From the NCBI GenBank assembly GCA_913056365.1, contig CAJXLT010000005.1:1-64000 (forward strand): a stretch of 64,000 nucleotides of DNA. The letters are read 5' to 3'. The translations under genes and the position numbers were made by a program. Positions within the stretch are counted from its first letter, which is position 1. Each line of letters starts with the position of its first letter. Source of the stretch: an uncultured Paenibacillaceae bacterium (GTDB lineage Bacteria; Bacillota; Bacilli; Paenibacillales; K13). Shown here piece by piece: positions 24,822-35,065 of the stretch. The notes beneath the pieces were generated by a model. It had not been told where the DNA came from and made no database searches. It saw nothing but the letters and a program-made list of their open reading frames with translations.

Positions 24822-26987
24822 TTAATCCAATGAACGATTTACTAGCCAAGGAATTTCTGTTGTTGCGATAAGCTTTTTATATCCTGGCTGAATTTCCGTG
24901 TAAATATTGAAATCAAATTCCTTCAACGTTTGGATATTAAGGACGAGCTTCTCGTCTGTCCACTGGTCTCTTAATGTGTTCTCACCAATCTCCAGTATGT
25001 GAGAACCGCCTTCTTGACCGACACCTGCTATTGCATATTCTCTGCTAAACTTCGATTTCTTGCCGTGATCCACCAGTTCAATAATAACCTTCTGATCTTC
25101 GAAGTTCGTCTTAGCAAGAAGATCTTGGTCTAACGTATAGTCTAGATCAAGAATGATTGTGTCTTGCTCATACCGAATCTGCGTAGCAATATTGTCGATA
25201 GATAAAGTATACGGGTACATGTCGATGCTTTGCATATTGTTCTGAGGTTCTTCTTCCTCAGGCATTTGGAAGATATGAGGCTCCACATAGCCAATCAGTT
25301 GACTCTGTCCTTCTTCTCCCGATGCTTCTTGAACAGCCTTGCCTAATACGAGCTTCATATCAGACGCTTGAAGCGTTCTCGGAACAGAAGTCCATGCATA
25401 CATTACTGCCTTGCCATTCGGAGAAAGTTTGTGCTCCAATTGCTCTATTGTCGCTTGATACACAGAACCATCCTCTGCTTCGAAATATCCAGCTAAGGAT
25501 TGCACTTCTGCTAACCGCTTCTCCATGTTCAAGACATTCAATTGCGCTGCAACAATATTCGCAGTTTTCCCTTCGAATGTCATCAACTCTCGAATCGATA
25601 CTTCAGATCGATAGCCAAGATCATCAATGACGTAAGTTTCTTGTGCATTGACCACTGGAATTTCATGAAACTCGCCATTATAAGTAAACTCGACAAGATC
25701 CAATGTGTCCTGTTGTTGACCATCGTTATCTAGAAGTTGCAACACTAGATTCACTTTTGAAACACTTGTAGTATAAGGTATGGAGCTAACCGCTTGTATA
25801 TTCGTAGTGTCTCCAGGCGCGAGCGATATAATTTTATTATTCCCGCTTACTTTCGATGATATTTCAAGATTGTCGTTAAAAGTGTACTCACCAGTTAATG
25901 CAGGAACGGGAATCGTATCTGTGCTGTTGTTGCGCACTGTCATGTTCGCCACAATAAGATCCTGATCTTCGATCGGCAATCGATTGATGGAGTCTAACCT
26001 TACGTCATAGACGCCGTCAGCTGTAGAGAACGTGTAGAATACACCTAAATCATCAGCTTGATCTACAGTTTCACTTGGCAAGTCGAACAAGGCAAGTGGA
26101 ATTTGGCTTGCACCTTCATTCACTGGGAGCACAGCAGCCAGCTTCCAACCTTCAGATTCAACTTCAATTGGAATAGACGCATTCAAACGGAATTCTTCCT
26201 CAGCTAACGGATTGAGCTTAGTTCCTTGCAAGCTGCTCGAAGTTAATGGATATAGCAATCCTGCCTCAGTAATGATAGCGAAGCTGTAATCCGGGAGTAC
26301 AGTAGACTGCTTCCCTTCATTCGTGATTGTAAGCTTCAGATTGGGTCTGTAGTACTTCTCAGATTGCCCAATATGGACACGGTCTAAGCCAATAGCCAGT
26401 CTCGTATTATCTGCACTTATTACTCGGTTGAAGCCTTCAGCCGTAACTGGCGAATAACCTTCCGGCACAGTAATGGTTCCTAACACCTTCGTAAAGGTTG
26501 AAGTATTGCTGAAATCCCATTCCACCACTCTCACGACAAGATCTTCAAGAGATACATCCTTACCGACTTGGCTATAGAAAATAATATCCTTAGTAGATTT
26601 CGCAGATATGGCATCTAAGTCGGGACTTGTTGTGTTAATCGAAAATGTTGCACCATCCTTCGAAGCTAGTTCTACCCAATAATCCAAGAAACTAAGCTCC
26701 GTGTTACTGTTGTTATGTACCGTCAAGGTAAAGCCAACCATCTGGCCATTATCCGACGGAATAAGAACTAGATTGTTAATCTCTGCGCTCACATTAGCCC
26801 TTATACTGACTTCATCCAGCTTCTGCGGCTGCAGCGTCTCATTCTCCTTGTCCACTTGTTGAGGGGCAGACTGTTGCTCTGCATCTACAGGGGCAGCCTC
26901 TTCTGCAGTGACTGGCAGTACTAGCAGTGACGATAGTAACGATGCGCACAATAAGGTCTGCATCCACTTACTCTTTATTCCATTCAT
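24822..26987 (-). CDS. Large exported protein of unknown function (721 aa)
   Basis: A signal peptide of about 28 residues (LLCASLLSSLLVLPVTAEE) is followed by an acidic linker and a long beta-rich body. The phrase pattern of LTVHNNSNTELSFLDYWVELASKDG recurs in variants such as MTVRNNSTDTIPVPALTGEY, which suggests several related Ig-like or DUF4352-like beta-sandwich modules (about 60-180, 190-300, 310-430 and 450-560). No SLH, LPXTG or membrane anchor is seen at the C-terminus. GGAGAATGA precedes the ATG. The gene lies just downstream of the S-layer gene and upstream of a stalk-domain gene, so a cell-surface or matrix role is likely but unproven. Confidence 0.77.
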   Translation of the reverse strand: MNGIKSKWMQTLLCASLLSSLLVLPVTAEEAAPVDAEQQSAPQQVDKENETLQPQKLDEVSIRANVSAEINNLVLIPSDNGQMVGFTLTVHNNSNTELSFLDYWVELASKDGATFSINTTSPDLDAISAKSTKDIIFYSQVGKDVSLEDLVVRVVEWDFSNTSTFTKVLGTITVPEGYSPVTAEGFNRVISADNTRLAIGLDRVHIGQSEKYYRPNLKLTITNEGKQSTVLPDYSFAIITEAGLLYPLTSSSLQGTKLNPLAEEEFRLNASIPIEVESEGWKLAAVLPVNEGASQIPLALFDLPSETVDQADDLGVFYTFSTADGVYDVRLDSINRLPIEDQDLIVANMTVRNNSTDTIPVPALTGEYTFNDNLEISSKVSGNNKIISLAPGDTTNIQAVSSIPYTTSVSKVNLVLQLLDNDGQQQDTLDLVEFTYNGEFHEIPVVNAQETYVIDDLGYRSEVSIRELMTFEGKTANIVAAQLNVLNMEKRLAEVQSLAGYFEAEDGSVYQATIEQLEHKLSPNGKAVMYAWTSVPRTLQASDMKLVLGKAVQEASGEEGQSQLIGYVEPHIFQMPEEEEPQNNMQSIDMYPYTLSIDNIATQIRYEQDTIILDLDYTLDQDLLAKTNFEDQKVIIELVDHGKKSKFSREYAIAGVGQEGGSHILEIGENTLRDQWTDEKLVLNIQTLKEFDFNIYTEIQPGYKKLIATTEIPWLVNRSLD

Positions 26988-27093
26988 TCATTCTCCATCC
27001 TTCCGAAAGTTGTCGTCATTAATATAACGTTAGAAAGCAGCAAAAAGTTTCGGATTTTTCCTGGATCGATATTATTTATTTTAGTATTGAAAA

Positions 27094-27127
27094 AGAACCG
27101 CCCCCGAAAATATTCAGGGGCGGTTCT
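27094..27127 (-). terminator. Strong intrinsic terminator of the S-layer gene
   Basis: An 11-bp GC-rich stem (AGAACCGCCCC at 27094-27104 and its complement at 27117-27127) is followed on the minus strand by TTTTT. It lies about 35 bp beyond the stop of the S-layer gene. High stability fits a highly expressed transcript. Confidence 0.9.
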
Positions 27128-27162
27128 TCAATCAAATAAGTCTTATAATCTTAGATTAGTTC

Positions 27163-30153
27163 TTAATCCAAAATTACTGTGCTAGCTACAACTTCACCTT
27201 GACGGTTAACTGCATTAATAACAAAGCTTGTTACATCAGCACCAATCACGAATTCGAAACCATTAGGAGTTTCATTCAGAGATACTTGATTAAGTGCGCC
27301 GTCATCAGTGATGTCAGAGATTGTGTAACGAAGACCCAACAGTTCATCATACTCATAGATCTCAGTGTTCTCATACTCAACACCATACTGATCTTTAACT
27401 TTCAGGTCAATGTGTGCGGAAACCTCTGCTCCGTTTGCACCAGTAAGTGGTGCTTCTTCCTCTGCTTCACCGCTCTCAAGCTGTACGAGATCAGCCTTGA
27501 CAGTTACCGGAGTAGTCAGGGACTTCGTAGTACCGTCAGCAGCATCAACAATAACAGTTACATTCGTTGTTCCTGCTTTGTTACCGAGAACAAACGCTTG
27601 TGAACCATTCACTTCTACTTGTGCAATTGTAGAAGCTCCAGAAGTTACAGATACAATGGAATTCGGATATGCAACTTCATCGCCGGAAGCATCCTTGACA
27701 ACGAGTTTCACTTCCTTATTCACTGCACTTCCAGCAACATCCCATACAGTACCAACTAGATCAACATCATCAATTAGCTCACTGTCGATTGCAGCGTACA
27801 TGTCACCAAGGGACTCAAGTGAATAGTACAGTCTAGCATCATTCTTGATTGCTTCAGTTTGTGCAGTTGTTTTGTCTACTTCTTTATAAGAACCGCCATC
27901 GGCTGGATCCCATTTATAAAGCGTAGCAGTGAGAATTGCTTCTCCTACATCACCGTTCACATTGTTGAATGTGAATCCTTCGTTAAATGCTGCAAAGTCA
28001 TAATCCGCAGCCGCGCCTCTACCATACACTACAGCATTGTTCTCATCATTGGCTGCACTGATAGTTGCATTAGCAGTACCATCTTGAGGTGTTACAGTAG
28101 TTCCCATAGTGTCACCATAAGTGGCAGCAGTAACAGACATAGTTACTTCTACTCTGTAATCACTTTGGTGAGAACTGATGTCATCTCCATACTGATCCTG
28201 CACTTCAATTTCAATGTCAGAATTGGAGTTAAGAACCATCTTCTCATGAGGATGATCCGTAATAACTACCGAATCAACATGGCGAGCATCATCGATCTTA
28301 AACTGTCTGTTGTCATGGCTGTTCGTATTAGGTGTAATAATCTGTGCTGTGACGAATGCATAGCTGTCAGCTGCACCAGTTACTTCTTCAACACGAACTT
28401 TACCTTTGTTAACACCATATTGAACAATTGAAGTGTCAACTGTTTTGCTGTCACCAACATCAACAGTGAAATCTGCAAGGGTCAGACCACCGGAAGCCGA
28501 TACGCGAATGCGCTCTACATTGTCCACAATCTCTTGTGGTGTAAGCTCTTCACCGTCTGGACCAGTAACATGCAAGGTAATATACTTTCTGTCAGTGTCG
28601 CCGGAAGCAAGAACACTGTCAACATCGCCTACACGCACATCCATAGCTACGTTACCAACACTTACAGCAACATCAGTGGATGCGGATGCAGAACCGGCAT
28701 AGATTGTCAGGCTCAATGTTTCATTCTTCTCAATCTTACCATTGTCATCAACTGAAACCTGAACAATATACTGATCTTCAGCTTCGTCAACCTTATCGTC
28801 CAGTTCAATTTCAGTGTTGTAAGGTGTGATGTAATGGCTAATGTTCACATTCAAGCCATCTTCATCAACCTGGTCAGGCGTTACAGGATTGCCATACTGA
28901 TCGAAGAGCGTCAACGCTACTTCTGCAGTATCTCCAGGAGCAGACAAGCTCTCTTGCTCTTCAGCATATTCTACATCGCCCAGCTCGAGACCGGATACGA
29001 ATGGCTCAGTTCCGATTGTGAACGTCTTCTGAGCAGTTACACGGTTGTCGTCAAAGTAAACATAGATTGGTACTACGCTTACATTAGTCAACAGATTAGG
29101 ATCAGAAGTATCCAAAGTCACAACAAGGTATCCCTCGTCGTCCTTGCGGAGACCATCGTTAAGATCCAATGCGTTAACTGTGAAGTAAGAAGCACTGAAG
29201 GAAGACAGTTCGCCGTATTGGTTCTCAGCTCTCAGTCTTACTTTCGCTTGCTTGGACTTCGCAATTGTGTCGCTGGATGTTACGAACTCAATGGATTCAA
29301 CTGTTTCATCTTCAGCTTCGAAGGATGCTTCAGCAGTGCCAACTTGGTCGTCTTCAAGACCGCCCAATGTTACTGTGTAGCTACCTTCTCTGATCTTGGA
29401 TTCCAGAGCGATTGTTGCTGTCTTGGAATCTTCTGACCAAGTTACATCACCAGTATCCACGCTAGCGGAATTGCGCTCAACTGTGAACTCGATATCAGCA
29501 GTTTCAACAGTCTTATCTAGCGTTACTGTAACTTCTTTCACGCCTGTAGGTTCAGCAGATACTACAGAAACCTGTTCAGGCTCAAGAACGCCAACTTTAG
29601 CAGCTACTTCATAAGAAACAGTTGCCAATTGTGCACGAATTGCGTTAGCAGTGAAGTCAGCGTCAGCTGCGATCAATCCAGCGTCTACTGCTGCTTCCAC
29701 ATACTTCTGTGCCCATTCAGATGCGCCTTCAACTTCTGCTTCTTCGTCTACTGCTAGACCAAGAGCGTCAACATACACGCGAGCCATCTGCTCGATTGTG
29801 ATGTTGTCCTTGTCGCCGAATACAGTCTCGCTGTAACCGCTCATAAGCTCAGCGTGATGTACAGCTTCAACTTCTTCGAACGCCCAATGTCCCGGTTGTA
29901 CATCGCTGAACGATGCAGTTGCCGGAGGGTTGTTCAGGTCAAGTTCCATCAATAGGGATACAACACGCGCGAATTGCGCACGAGTCATATCTTGGTCAAG
30001 AGCCTTGTCACCGTCAATGCCGGCGAAAATTCCCTTTGCTTCTAGTGCGTCATATTTCTGTTCAGCAGTCATTTCATCTGCGGCGGATGCAACGGATGCA
30101 AACATCGAGAACACCATTGCGATCGCGAGCAGTAGGGATAAACTTTTTTTCAT
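27163..30153 (-). CDS. S-layer protein with N-terminal SLH domains
   Basis: A 996-residue exported protein. The signal peptide MKKSLSLLLAIAM... ends near ASVASA (residue 24) and is followed by three SLH-type repeats in about the first 190 residues (TRAQFARVVSLLMEL, FSDVQPGHWAFEEV, MARVYVDALGLA). The rest is a long acidic, Thr/Val-rich body of bacterial Ig-like modules. SLH repeats bind pyruvylated secondary cell wall polymer; csaB at 41.5 kb supplies that modification. The ATG at 30153 has AAGGAGG 13 nt upstream; a second in-frame ATG with a better placed site is at 30231. A promoter, long leader and strong terminator suggest high, independent expression. Confidence 0.95.
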   Translation of the reverse strand: MKKSLSLLLAIAMVFSMFASVASAADEMTAEQKYDALEAKGIFAGIDGDKALDQDMTRAQFARVVSLLMELDLNNPPATASFSDVQPGHWAFEEVEAVHHAELMSGYSETVFGDKDNITIEQMARVYVDALGLAVDEEAEVEGASEWAQKYVEAAVDAGLIAADADFTANAIRAQLATVSYEVAAKVGVLEPEQVSVVSAEPTGVKEVTVTLDKTVETADIEFTVERNSASVDTGDVTWSEDSKTATIALESKIREGSYTVTLGGLEDDQVGTAEASFEAEDETVESIEFVTSSDTIAKSKQAKVRLRAENQYGELSSFSASYFTVNALDLNDGLRKDDEGYLVVTLDTSDPNLLTNVSVVPIYVYFDDNRVTAQKTFTIGTEPFVSGLELGDVEYAEEQESLSAPGDTAEVALTLFDQYGNPVTPDQVDEDGLNVNISHYITPYNTEIELDDKVDEAEDQYIVQVSVDDNGKIEKNETLSLTIYAGSASASTDVAVSVGNVAMDVRVGDVDSVLASGDTDRKYITLHVTGPDGEELTPQEIVDNVERIRVSASGGLTLADFTVDVGDSKTVDTSIVQYGVNKGKVRVEEVTGAADSYAFVTAQIITPNTNSHDNRQFKIDDARHVDSVVITDHPHEKMVLNSNSDIEIEVQDQYGDDISSHQSDYRVEVTMSVTAATYGDTMGTTVTPQDGTANATISAANDENNAVVYGRGAAADYDFAAFNEGFTFNNVNGDVGEAILTATLYKWDPADGGSYKEVDKTTAQTEAIKNDARLYYSLESLGDMYAAIDSELIDDVDLVGTVWDVAGSAVNKEVKLVVKDASGDEVAYPNSIVSVTSGASTIAQVEVNGSQAFVLGNKAGTTNVTVIVDAADGTTKSLTTPVTVKADLVQLESGEAEEEAPLTGANGAEVSAHIDLKVKDQYGVEYENTEIYEYDELLGLRYTISDITDDGALNQVSLNETPNGFEFVIGADVTSFVINAVNRQGEVVASTVILD

Positions 30154-30338
30154 ACCCTTTCTTTCTCCTCCTTGATATTTCGGTGTGTGAGAGTGTTGTT
30201 TCTTAATAAAAGTAGAGCTCGATTCTCTCATAGCCGATTCACCCCCTTCCCAGAGTTGAGCAAATTTCTTATAGATAATGCTCTGCGACACGAGGCCACA
30301 GAAACTAGTTAACAAATGATAGAAACACAAAAGACTAC
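30154..30338 (-). promoter_or_regulatory. Long S-layer leader with an upstream in-frame start
   Basis: The predicted transcript start near 30338 leaves a leader of about 185 nt. Inside it an ATG at 30231, with AAGGGGGTGA 7 nt upstream, is in frame with the signal-peptide ATG at 30153 and 26 codons before it. Translation from it would add a polar, basic N-terminal extension (MRESSSTFIKKQ...). Either start could be used. Confidence 0.55.
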
Positions 30339-30344
30339 TTTAAT

Positions 30345-30373
30345 ATTATACATGTTCAGCCTATCTGCGTAAA
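30345..30373 (-). promoter_or_regulatory. Promoter of the S-layer gene
   Basis: On the minus strand TTTACG (30368-30373) is followed after 17 bp by a consensus TATAAT (30345-30350). The remaining spacer to the next gene (30374-30655) contains no ORF or fold that I can support. Confidence 0.6.
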
Positions 30374-30655
30374 GCGTAAATTGAGAAATGATACCAACAA
30401 TCGCTTGGCTTGCTAGGTTATGTGTTATTGAATCACAAATGTTCATCACTCAATCATATTAAACGCATGGTTTCGTTAAAAGTTGCGTTCTATACAGAAA
30501 AAAATATTTGGACCGATTCGAGTGAATTCTACTATATTCGCAATCCATATGCGGTGATGGATCCGTGTCTATCAGACATTGATGTACCGCCCATCCACAT
30601 GACCTAGTATATAATGATTCATCTCTTGCGTCATTGTCAAAGTTTTTCCATGTTA

Positions 30656-30692
30656 GAAGCCGCAGTCCGAATCACTTCGGAAGTGCGGCTTC
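30656..30692 (-). terminator. Hairpin after the large SLH protein gene
   Basis: Nine-bp arms GAAGCCGCA (30656-30664) and TGCGGCTTC (30684-30692) with an inner CCGAA/TTCGG stem form a stable hairpin 13 bp after the stop. No clear T-tract follows on the minus strand, so it may stabilise the 3' end rather than terminate. Confidence 0.5.
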
Positions 30693-30704
30693 CTCTATCA
30701 TGGC

Positions 30705-33700
30705 TTAGTAAATGTCCGGCAGCATCTTCTCATCGGCCAGCATCTTGGCAATGATTATCGCTGCATCAGCACGTGTCAGATTAGCCTTAGGCTCGAACAC
30801 GTAGCCTGCCTTCGGATCGGTTGGATCGATCGGCGAGCCAGAGATATACCCTTCCTTGGCAATCGCAGCGATTGCAGGTTGGAAGTAGTAGGCGAACGTG
30901 GTATCGCTGAAGTCTTGGAACGTCTTAGCGAGTGTCGCCTTCACCTTCTCTGTATTAGTATCCATCTTCATATCTAATGAAACAGCTAGAATGTATGCAG
31001 CCTGTTCTCTAGTCAGATAAGAGCCTGGTTCAAACACTCTAGGTCTTGTACCGTTGATAATTCCTCTGCGCGCTGCTGTCTCTATATAACGGAAGTCCCA
31101 CAATGCATCCGGATTGATAATATTCGGCACATCATCAAAGTGGAAGTTGCCTCCGTCGTAATCAAGCGGAATATCTAACGCCTTCACCAGCATGGTGGTA
31201 AACTCACCGCGTGTGACGTAATAGTCCGTTCCGAATTCGCCGAAGCTGATCGGATTCATGACGCCCTTGGCAAATATAGCTTCTGTAAAGTTACGCGCGT
31301 AATGATGCTGTGTAATGTCAATGAATGAATAATCCAGCTTCCCTACGACATAATAACCGAAGCGGTCGAATGGAATTTCGATTGTATTGTTCTTTGCATC
31401 CACAATTCCACCGAGATTTTCCCAGTACTTGGATACTGGATCATAGCGGAATACCGTCACAGTAGCACCTGCTGCTTGTCTAGTATCTGCATTGTACGCC
31501 AAGGTCAATGTTCCTCGTATAGACGGGATCAATTCCCTGTTCGCCGGACGATCATCATAGGACGGAATGTTCGAGCTTGCGAATTGATACGGGTCTGCTC
31601 CGATCGTGATCGGATCATATGCCCCGCTGTCAGGATCGTCCGCTAAGCCTGCATCAATCCAATAGACGGAGCTTGCCTTGCTGAATCTGTTCGGGAATGA
31701 GGCGCGGAACCGTGCGCCGAAGCCTGCGATCTGCTGATCATAGTTGGCCGGCACATTCTCGAATTCATGCCGGTCTACAACGCCGTCATGCGGATTCGCA
31801 ATCGCCATTAATATCTTATGCCCGCTGAACACCTGATTCTTCAGCTGTTCCGGCACATTGAAATCGCGTCGGATTAATGTCGTTCCACGCTCGAAATCGA
31901 GTTCAATAGCATCATCGAATGCTTCGAAGCCGTTGCCCATCTCTTCCATGTATTGCGCGCCTGGAATATTGGTCGGCTCATAGCGAACGCTTATGGAGTC
32001 GGTTATTTCCTCATCCTCGCGTATGATGGTGAACTCAATCTCGGTATCTCGATTCTCTCTCAAATCTGTTACGACATATCTGAATGCCCCGTTATAATTG
32101 GTGACACCGTCTACATAGTTAATCTTCTCTGCTTCTTCGCCGTCCACCAGCATACTGTCAGCACCGTTAGCATGGACGATCAACTCCACGAAGTTAGAAT
32201 TGACGATTCGCTTCTCAGGAAGCAATGGACGCACTAACGTATACGCTATTGCGGTCGGATCGACTTCGAGGCGATAGGTCGCTCTTGGCCCGCCAAGTCC
32301 GTTGTTGTATACGCTTATGTTATAAATCTTCGTACTGCCGTCCTCCGGAATATCCTGATCCAGCAAGCGGAATGTGAAATATTCACCGTCCGGTACATAA
32401 GTCACATTCAAGTTCGGTGGTGTGCCGCGGCCATTATTAATCGTCGCGCCCTCGCTCACGAACTGATTGTCCAACGACCATGTCACATCATAATCATTGG
32501 ATACGATGCGCAAGATGTAGTTCTGCTTAGCTGCTTCATCCATTGCGCCAATCTTCGCAGTAGGGTTGGAGCCCAAGTCTATGAAGTCGAACGTGCCGAA
32601 CACATTCATCTTGCTCTGACGAGTCGTGTAGATGCCGCCATTCAATGTAAAGTTAGGATCATTCGGATTAGGGACCGTTGCATTAAAGCTGTATGGAAAT
32701 ACCCCGTCCGTGTTCGGTGCCGGAATTTGCGGCAGGTTCGTCGGAATCAGGTACACACGCAGTGTCTTCTCGTACAAGTTATTGCTCGTACGGAAGTAGA
32801 AGCGGAACGTATTCTCACCGCTGACGAGTGCGTCAAAAGCCCGCTCCTTCATTGCAACAGTTTGTTCGATGATAAAATCACCTTTGCTGGAACCCGCTGC
32901 CGGGTTTTGCTGCAAATCAATTTGCGTGTTATTAATATAGAAGGAAACCGAACGCAAAGTAGACAGAGCCGGATTATCTTCGTAAGTGATCTGATCCTGA
33001 TTGGTGACGTTCGTCAAGCTTCCTTCGAATTCCTTGAACGTCGTATCAATCAACCGCGTAAGTCGATCTGACTGTGCTTGTGTCGTATCATCTTGAATCC
33101 GCATGCCGTCGTACAGTCCGGAGAATTGCGCGAACGGTCCATATACGAGGGACAAGCTCACTTCCCGTTGTTCATTGCTTACTTGGCCCAGTACAGTCGA
33201 ATTATCCGACAATGTAGGGTCAGTCAATTCAAAGGTCAGCTCTTGTGTCCCTGTGTTAGGCAGCTTCGTAATCTCCAGGATGACGCGCAAGAACTGCTGC
33301 GTCTGACCATTGACCGTTCTCGTAACGACAGGCCACTTCTCATTCGTATTCGGCAATATATTCGCACTATACTCATAAGTATTATTCGGCGAGCCCTCCG
33401 TGTATGTGTGTACGATTCCGTTGACATCAACGACTCTGCTAATTTCCACTAATTCAGATATGTGCAAGCTCGCATCAGCAGGCTGGATCTGATCAGCATT
33501 GCCGATCAACACTTCAACCCCGATCGGCATCGAGAAGATATCGGCTCCGTCCATCTCCCGTCCGGTCTGATTGTCGAAGTACCCGTCTGCCACTGGTGTT
33601 GCGGAAGGACTCGAGTATCCTGGCAAGTATTGAACATCATGAATATAAGCTTGGTTCGCATTGCGGAGCGAGAACGTCAAATCCCCGACATCTGTTCCTT

Positions 33701-34868
33701 CTATCTGGTTGCCTGTATTCAAGTATACATTGACATGGTTGTCGGATGACAAGGAAAGCTCATACACCTCGTCATAATCGAGTGTCGACGGTACGTCAAT
33801 CGTATAATCGAAGATGAAGAATGGATCTTCGTCTTCGTAGCTCATACCGGCAATCTGAGCAGCGTATACCGTTCCAGTGACGGATGTATCCCCTTCGAAA
33901 GCATAGTCGATCGCATAATTGGTCGGATCTGGGTGCAGTGAATCATTGTAGTATTGCGCCGCATTCGGCACTACTACGCGACCATTGATTTCAAGAATGT
34001 TCACATCCGACACAGAATAGTTCGGGTGATATTCCAAACTGGCCGGATTATCGCCAGGTTGAATTCCACCATCAAGTGGATCTTCATCTTGGTAAATCTG
34101 CACATCATAGTAAGTAACCTGACCGTTGTAGAAGGTGAGCTCGCGAGTCGTCTCTACAACTTGGTTCGCATTCGTCACACTGATCGTAACGAGATTCTTG
34201 CCTCTCTCCACCGTAATTGGTGAAGCGAAGAATTGATAGCCGTTGGAGCTGTTTACTGGAAACGTCCACGAATTTCCATTTACATTGACAGTTACATTTT
34301 GCGAGTTCGGCGCTGTACCGCTGATGCTAATATTCGCATCGTCGTCTCCGTTCGTAGTCGGCGAATATACGACCGTCGATTCTTCTTCCTTCAACGGGAA
34401 GTTATTGCCGTCCAGTGAAGCCGTCAGATTGTAGAGCACCGGACCGTCCCGATACTCAATATAATACGTGCTGTACACTTCTTGGTAGCCTTGTGTGCCT
34501 TTGAAAGTAATTCTGTTCATGCCAGGGAACAATTGCAGATTGAAGATAGAAATATTGCTTCCATCAATATACACATTGTTGCTCACATCTGTTCTAGAGT
34601 TCCCGATATTGCCTGGTGTAACCTCTTGTGCAGGGTCGAGAATTTGTTCGATTGTATATGTAATCTCGCTCCCCTGAACATTCAATGTTCCTTCCAAATT
34701 AACCAGTTCATCCGTCGTAATGCGGGCAGAGTCCATCGTCGTTCCTTCGTTCTGGAATACGAACGGTTCATAACTGACGTCCGCCGCCTGCGTCTCGCCT
34801 TGCGGGATCACGATAATACTAAGCGCCATAGCTATAACAGTAATAACGGCTACTAACTTCCTTGCCAC
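30705..34868 (-). CDS. Very large SLH-anchored surface protein
   Basis: An exported protein of about 1387 residues. A signal peptide ending near GETQA is followed by more than 1100 residues of beta-rich, Asn/Asp/Tyr-rich repeats resembling bacterial Ig or cadherin-like modules (for example ISISGTAPNSQNVTVNVNG). Three SLH domains sit at the C-terminus (GEFTTMLVKALDIPL, REQAAYILAVSLDM, RADAAIIIAKMLADE). The GTG at 34868 is proposed as the start because GGAGG lies 7 nt upstream; the ATGs 3 and 6 codons earlier overlap or abut that site. TTGACG at 34909-34914 could be a -35 element. It would attach to pyruvylated wall polymer; the function of the body is unknown. Confidence 0.93.
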   Translation of the reverse strand: MARKLVAVITVIAMALSIIVIPQGETQAADVSYEPFVFQNEGTTMDSARITTDELVNLEGTLNVQGSEITYTIEQILDPAQEVTPGNIGNSRTDVSNNVYIDGSNISIFNLQLFPGMNRITFKGTQGYQEVYSTYYIEYRDGPVLYNLTASLDGNNFPLKEEESTVVYSPTTNGDDDANISISGTAPNSQNVTVNVNGNSWTFPVNSSNGYQFFASPITVERGKNLVTISVTNANQVVETTRELTFYNGQVTYYDVQIYQDEDPLDGGIQPGDNPASLEYHPNYSVSDVNILEINGRVVVPNAAQYYNDSLHPDPTNYAIDYAFEGDTSVTGTVYAAQIAGMSYEDEDPFFIFDYTIDVPSTLDYDEVYELSLSSDNHVNVYLNTGNQIEGTDVGDLTFSLRNANQAYIHDVQYLPGYSSPSATPVADGYFDNQTGREMDGADIFSMPIGVEVLIGNADQIQPADASLHISELVEISRVVDVNGIVHTYTEGSPNNTYEYSANILPNTNEKWPVVTRTVNGQTQQFLRVILEITKLPNTGTQELTFELTDPTLSDNSTVLGQVSNEQREVSLSLVYGPFAQFSGLYDGMRIQDDTTQAQSDRLTRLIDTTFKEFEGSLTNVTNQDQITYEDNPALSTLRSVSFYINNTQIDLQQNPAAGSSKGDFIIEQTVAMKERAFDALVSGENTFRFYFRTSNNLYEKTLRVYLIPTNLPQIPAPNTDGVFPYSFNATVPNPNDPNFTLNGGIYTTRQSKMNVFGTFDFIDLGSNPTAKIGAMDEAAKQNYILRIVSNDYDVTWSLDNQFVSEGATINNGRGTPPNLNVTYVPDGEYFTFRLLDQDIPEDGSTKIYNISVYNNGLGGPRATYRLEVDPTAIAYTLVRPLLPEKRIVNSNFVELIVHANGADSMLVDGEEAEKINYVDGVTNYNGAFRYVVTDLRENRDTEIEFTIIREDEEITDSISVRYEPTNIPGAQYMEEMGNGFEAFDDAIELDFERGTTLIRRDFNVPEQLKNQVFSGHKILMAIANPHDGVVDRHEFENVPANYDQQIAGFGARFRASFPNRFSKASSVYWIDAGLADDPDSGAYDPITIGADPYQFASSNIPSYDDRPANRELIPSIRGTLTLAYNADTRQAAGATVTVFRYDPVSKYWENLGGIVDAKNNTIEIPFDRFGYYVVGKLDYSFIDITQHHYARNFTEAIFAKGVMNPISFGEFGTDYYVTRGEFTTMLVKALDIPLDYDGGNFHFDDVPNIINPDALWDFRYIETAARRGIINGTRPRVFEPGSYLTREQAAYILAVSLDMKMDTNTEKVKATLAKTFQDFSDTTFAYYFQPAIAAIAKEGYISGSPIDPTDPKAGYVFEPKANLTRADAAIIIAKMLADEKMLPDIY

Positions 34869-35065
34869 GTCCATTCCTCCCATGTATAGTGTTGAATTTC
34901 TCTGTATTCGTCAAATCATTGTTCATCCGTCTACTTAGGCAAGCCACCGACATCTCGTCTAGCAGTCGCATCCACTCCCTCAGCAAATCTCGTATTCTAT
35001 TTATCGGCACGTTACGACTTGTTTTAAAGAGAGATTGACAAAAAAGGACTGCAAGCGACACTTAT

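Noticed and set aside
27859-28431. 190-codon plus-strand frame opposite the S-layer gene
   Set aside because: Antisense shadow of the S-layer coding sequence; Ser/Ile/Cys-rich with no start signal.
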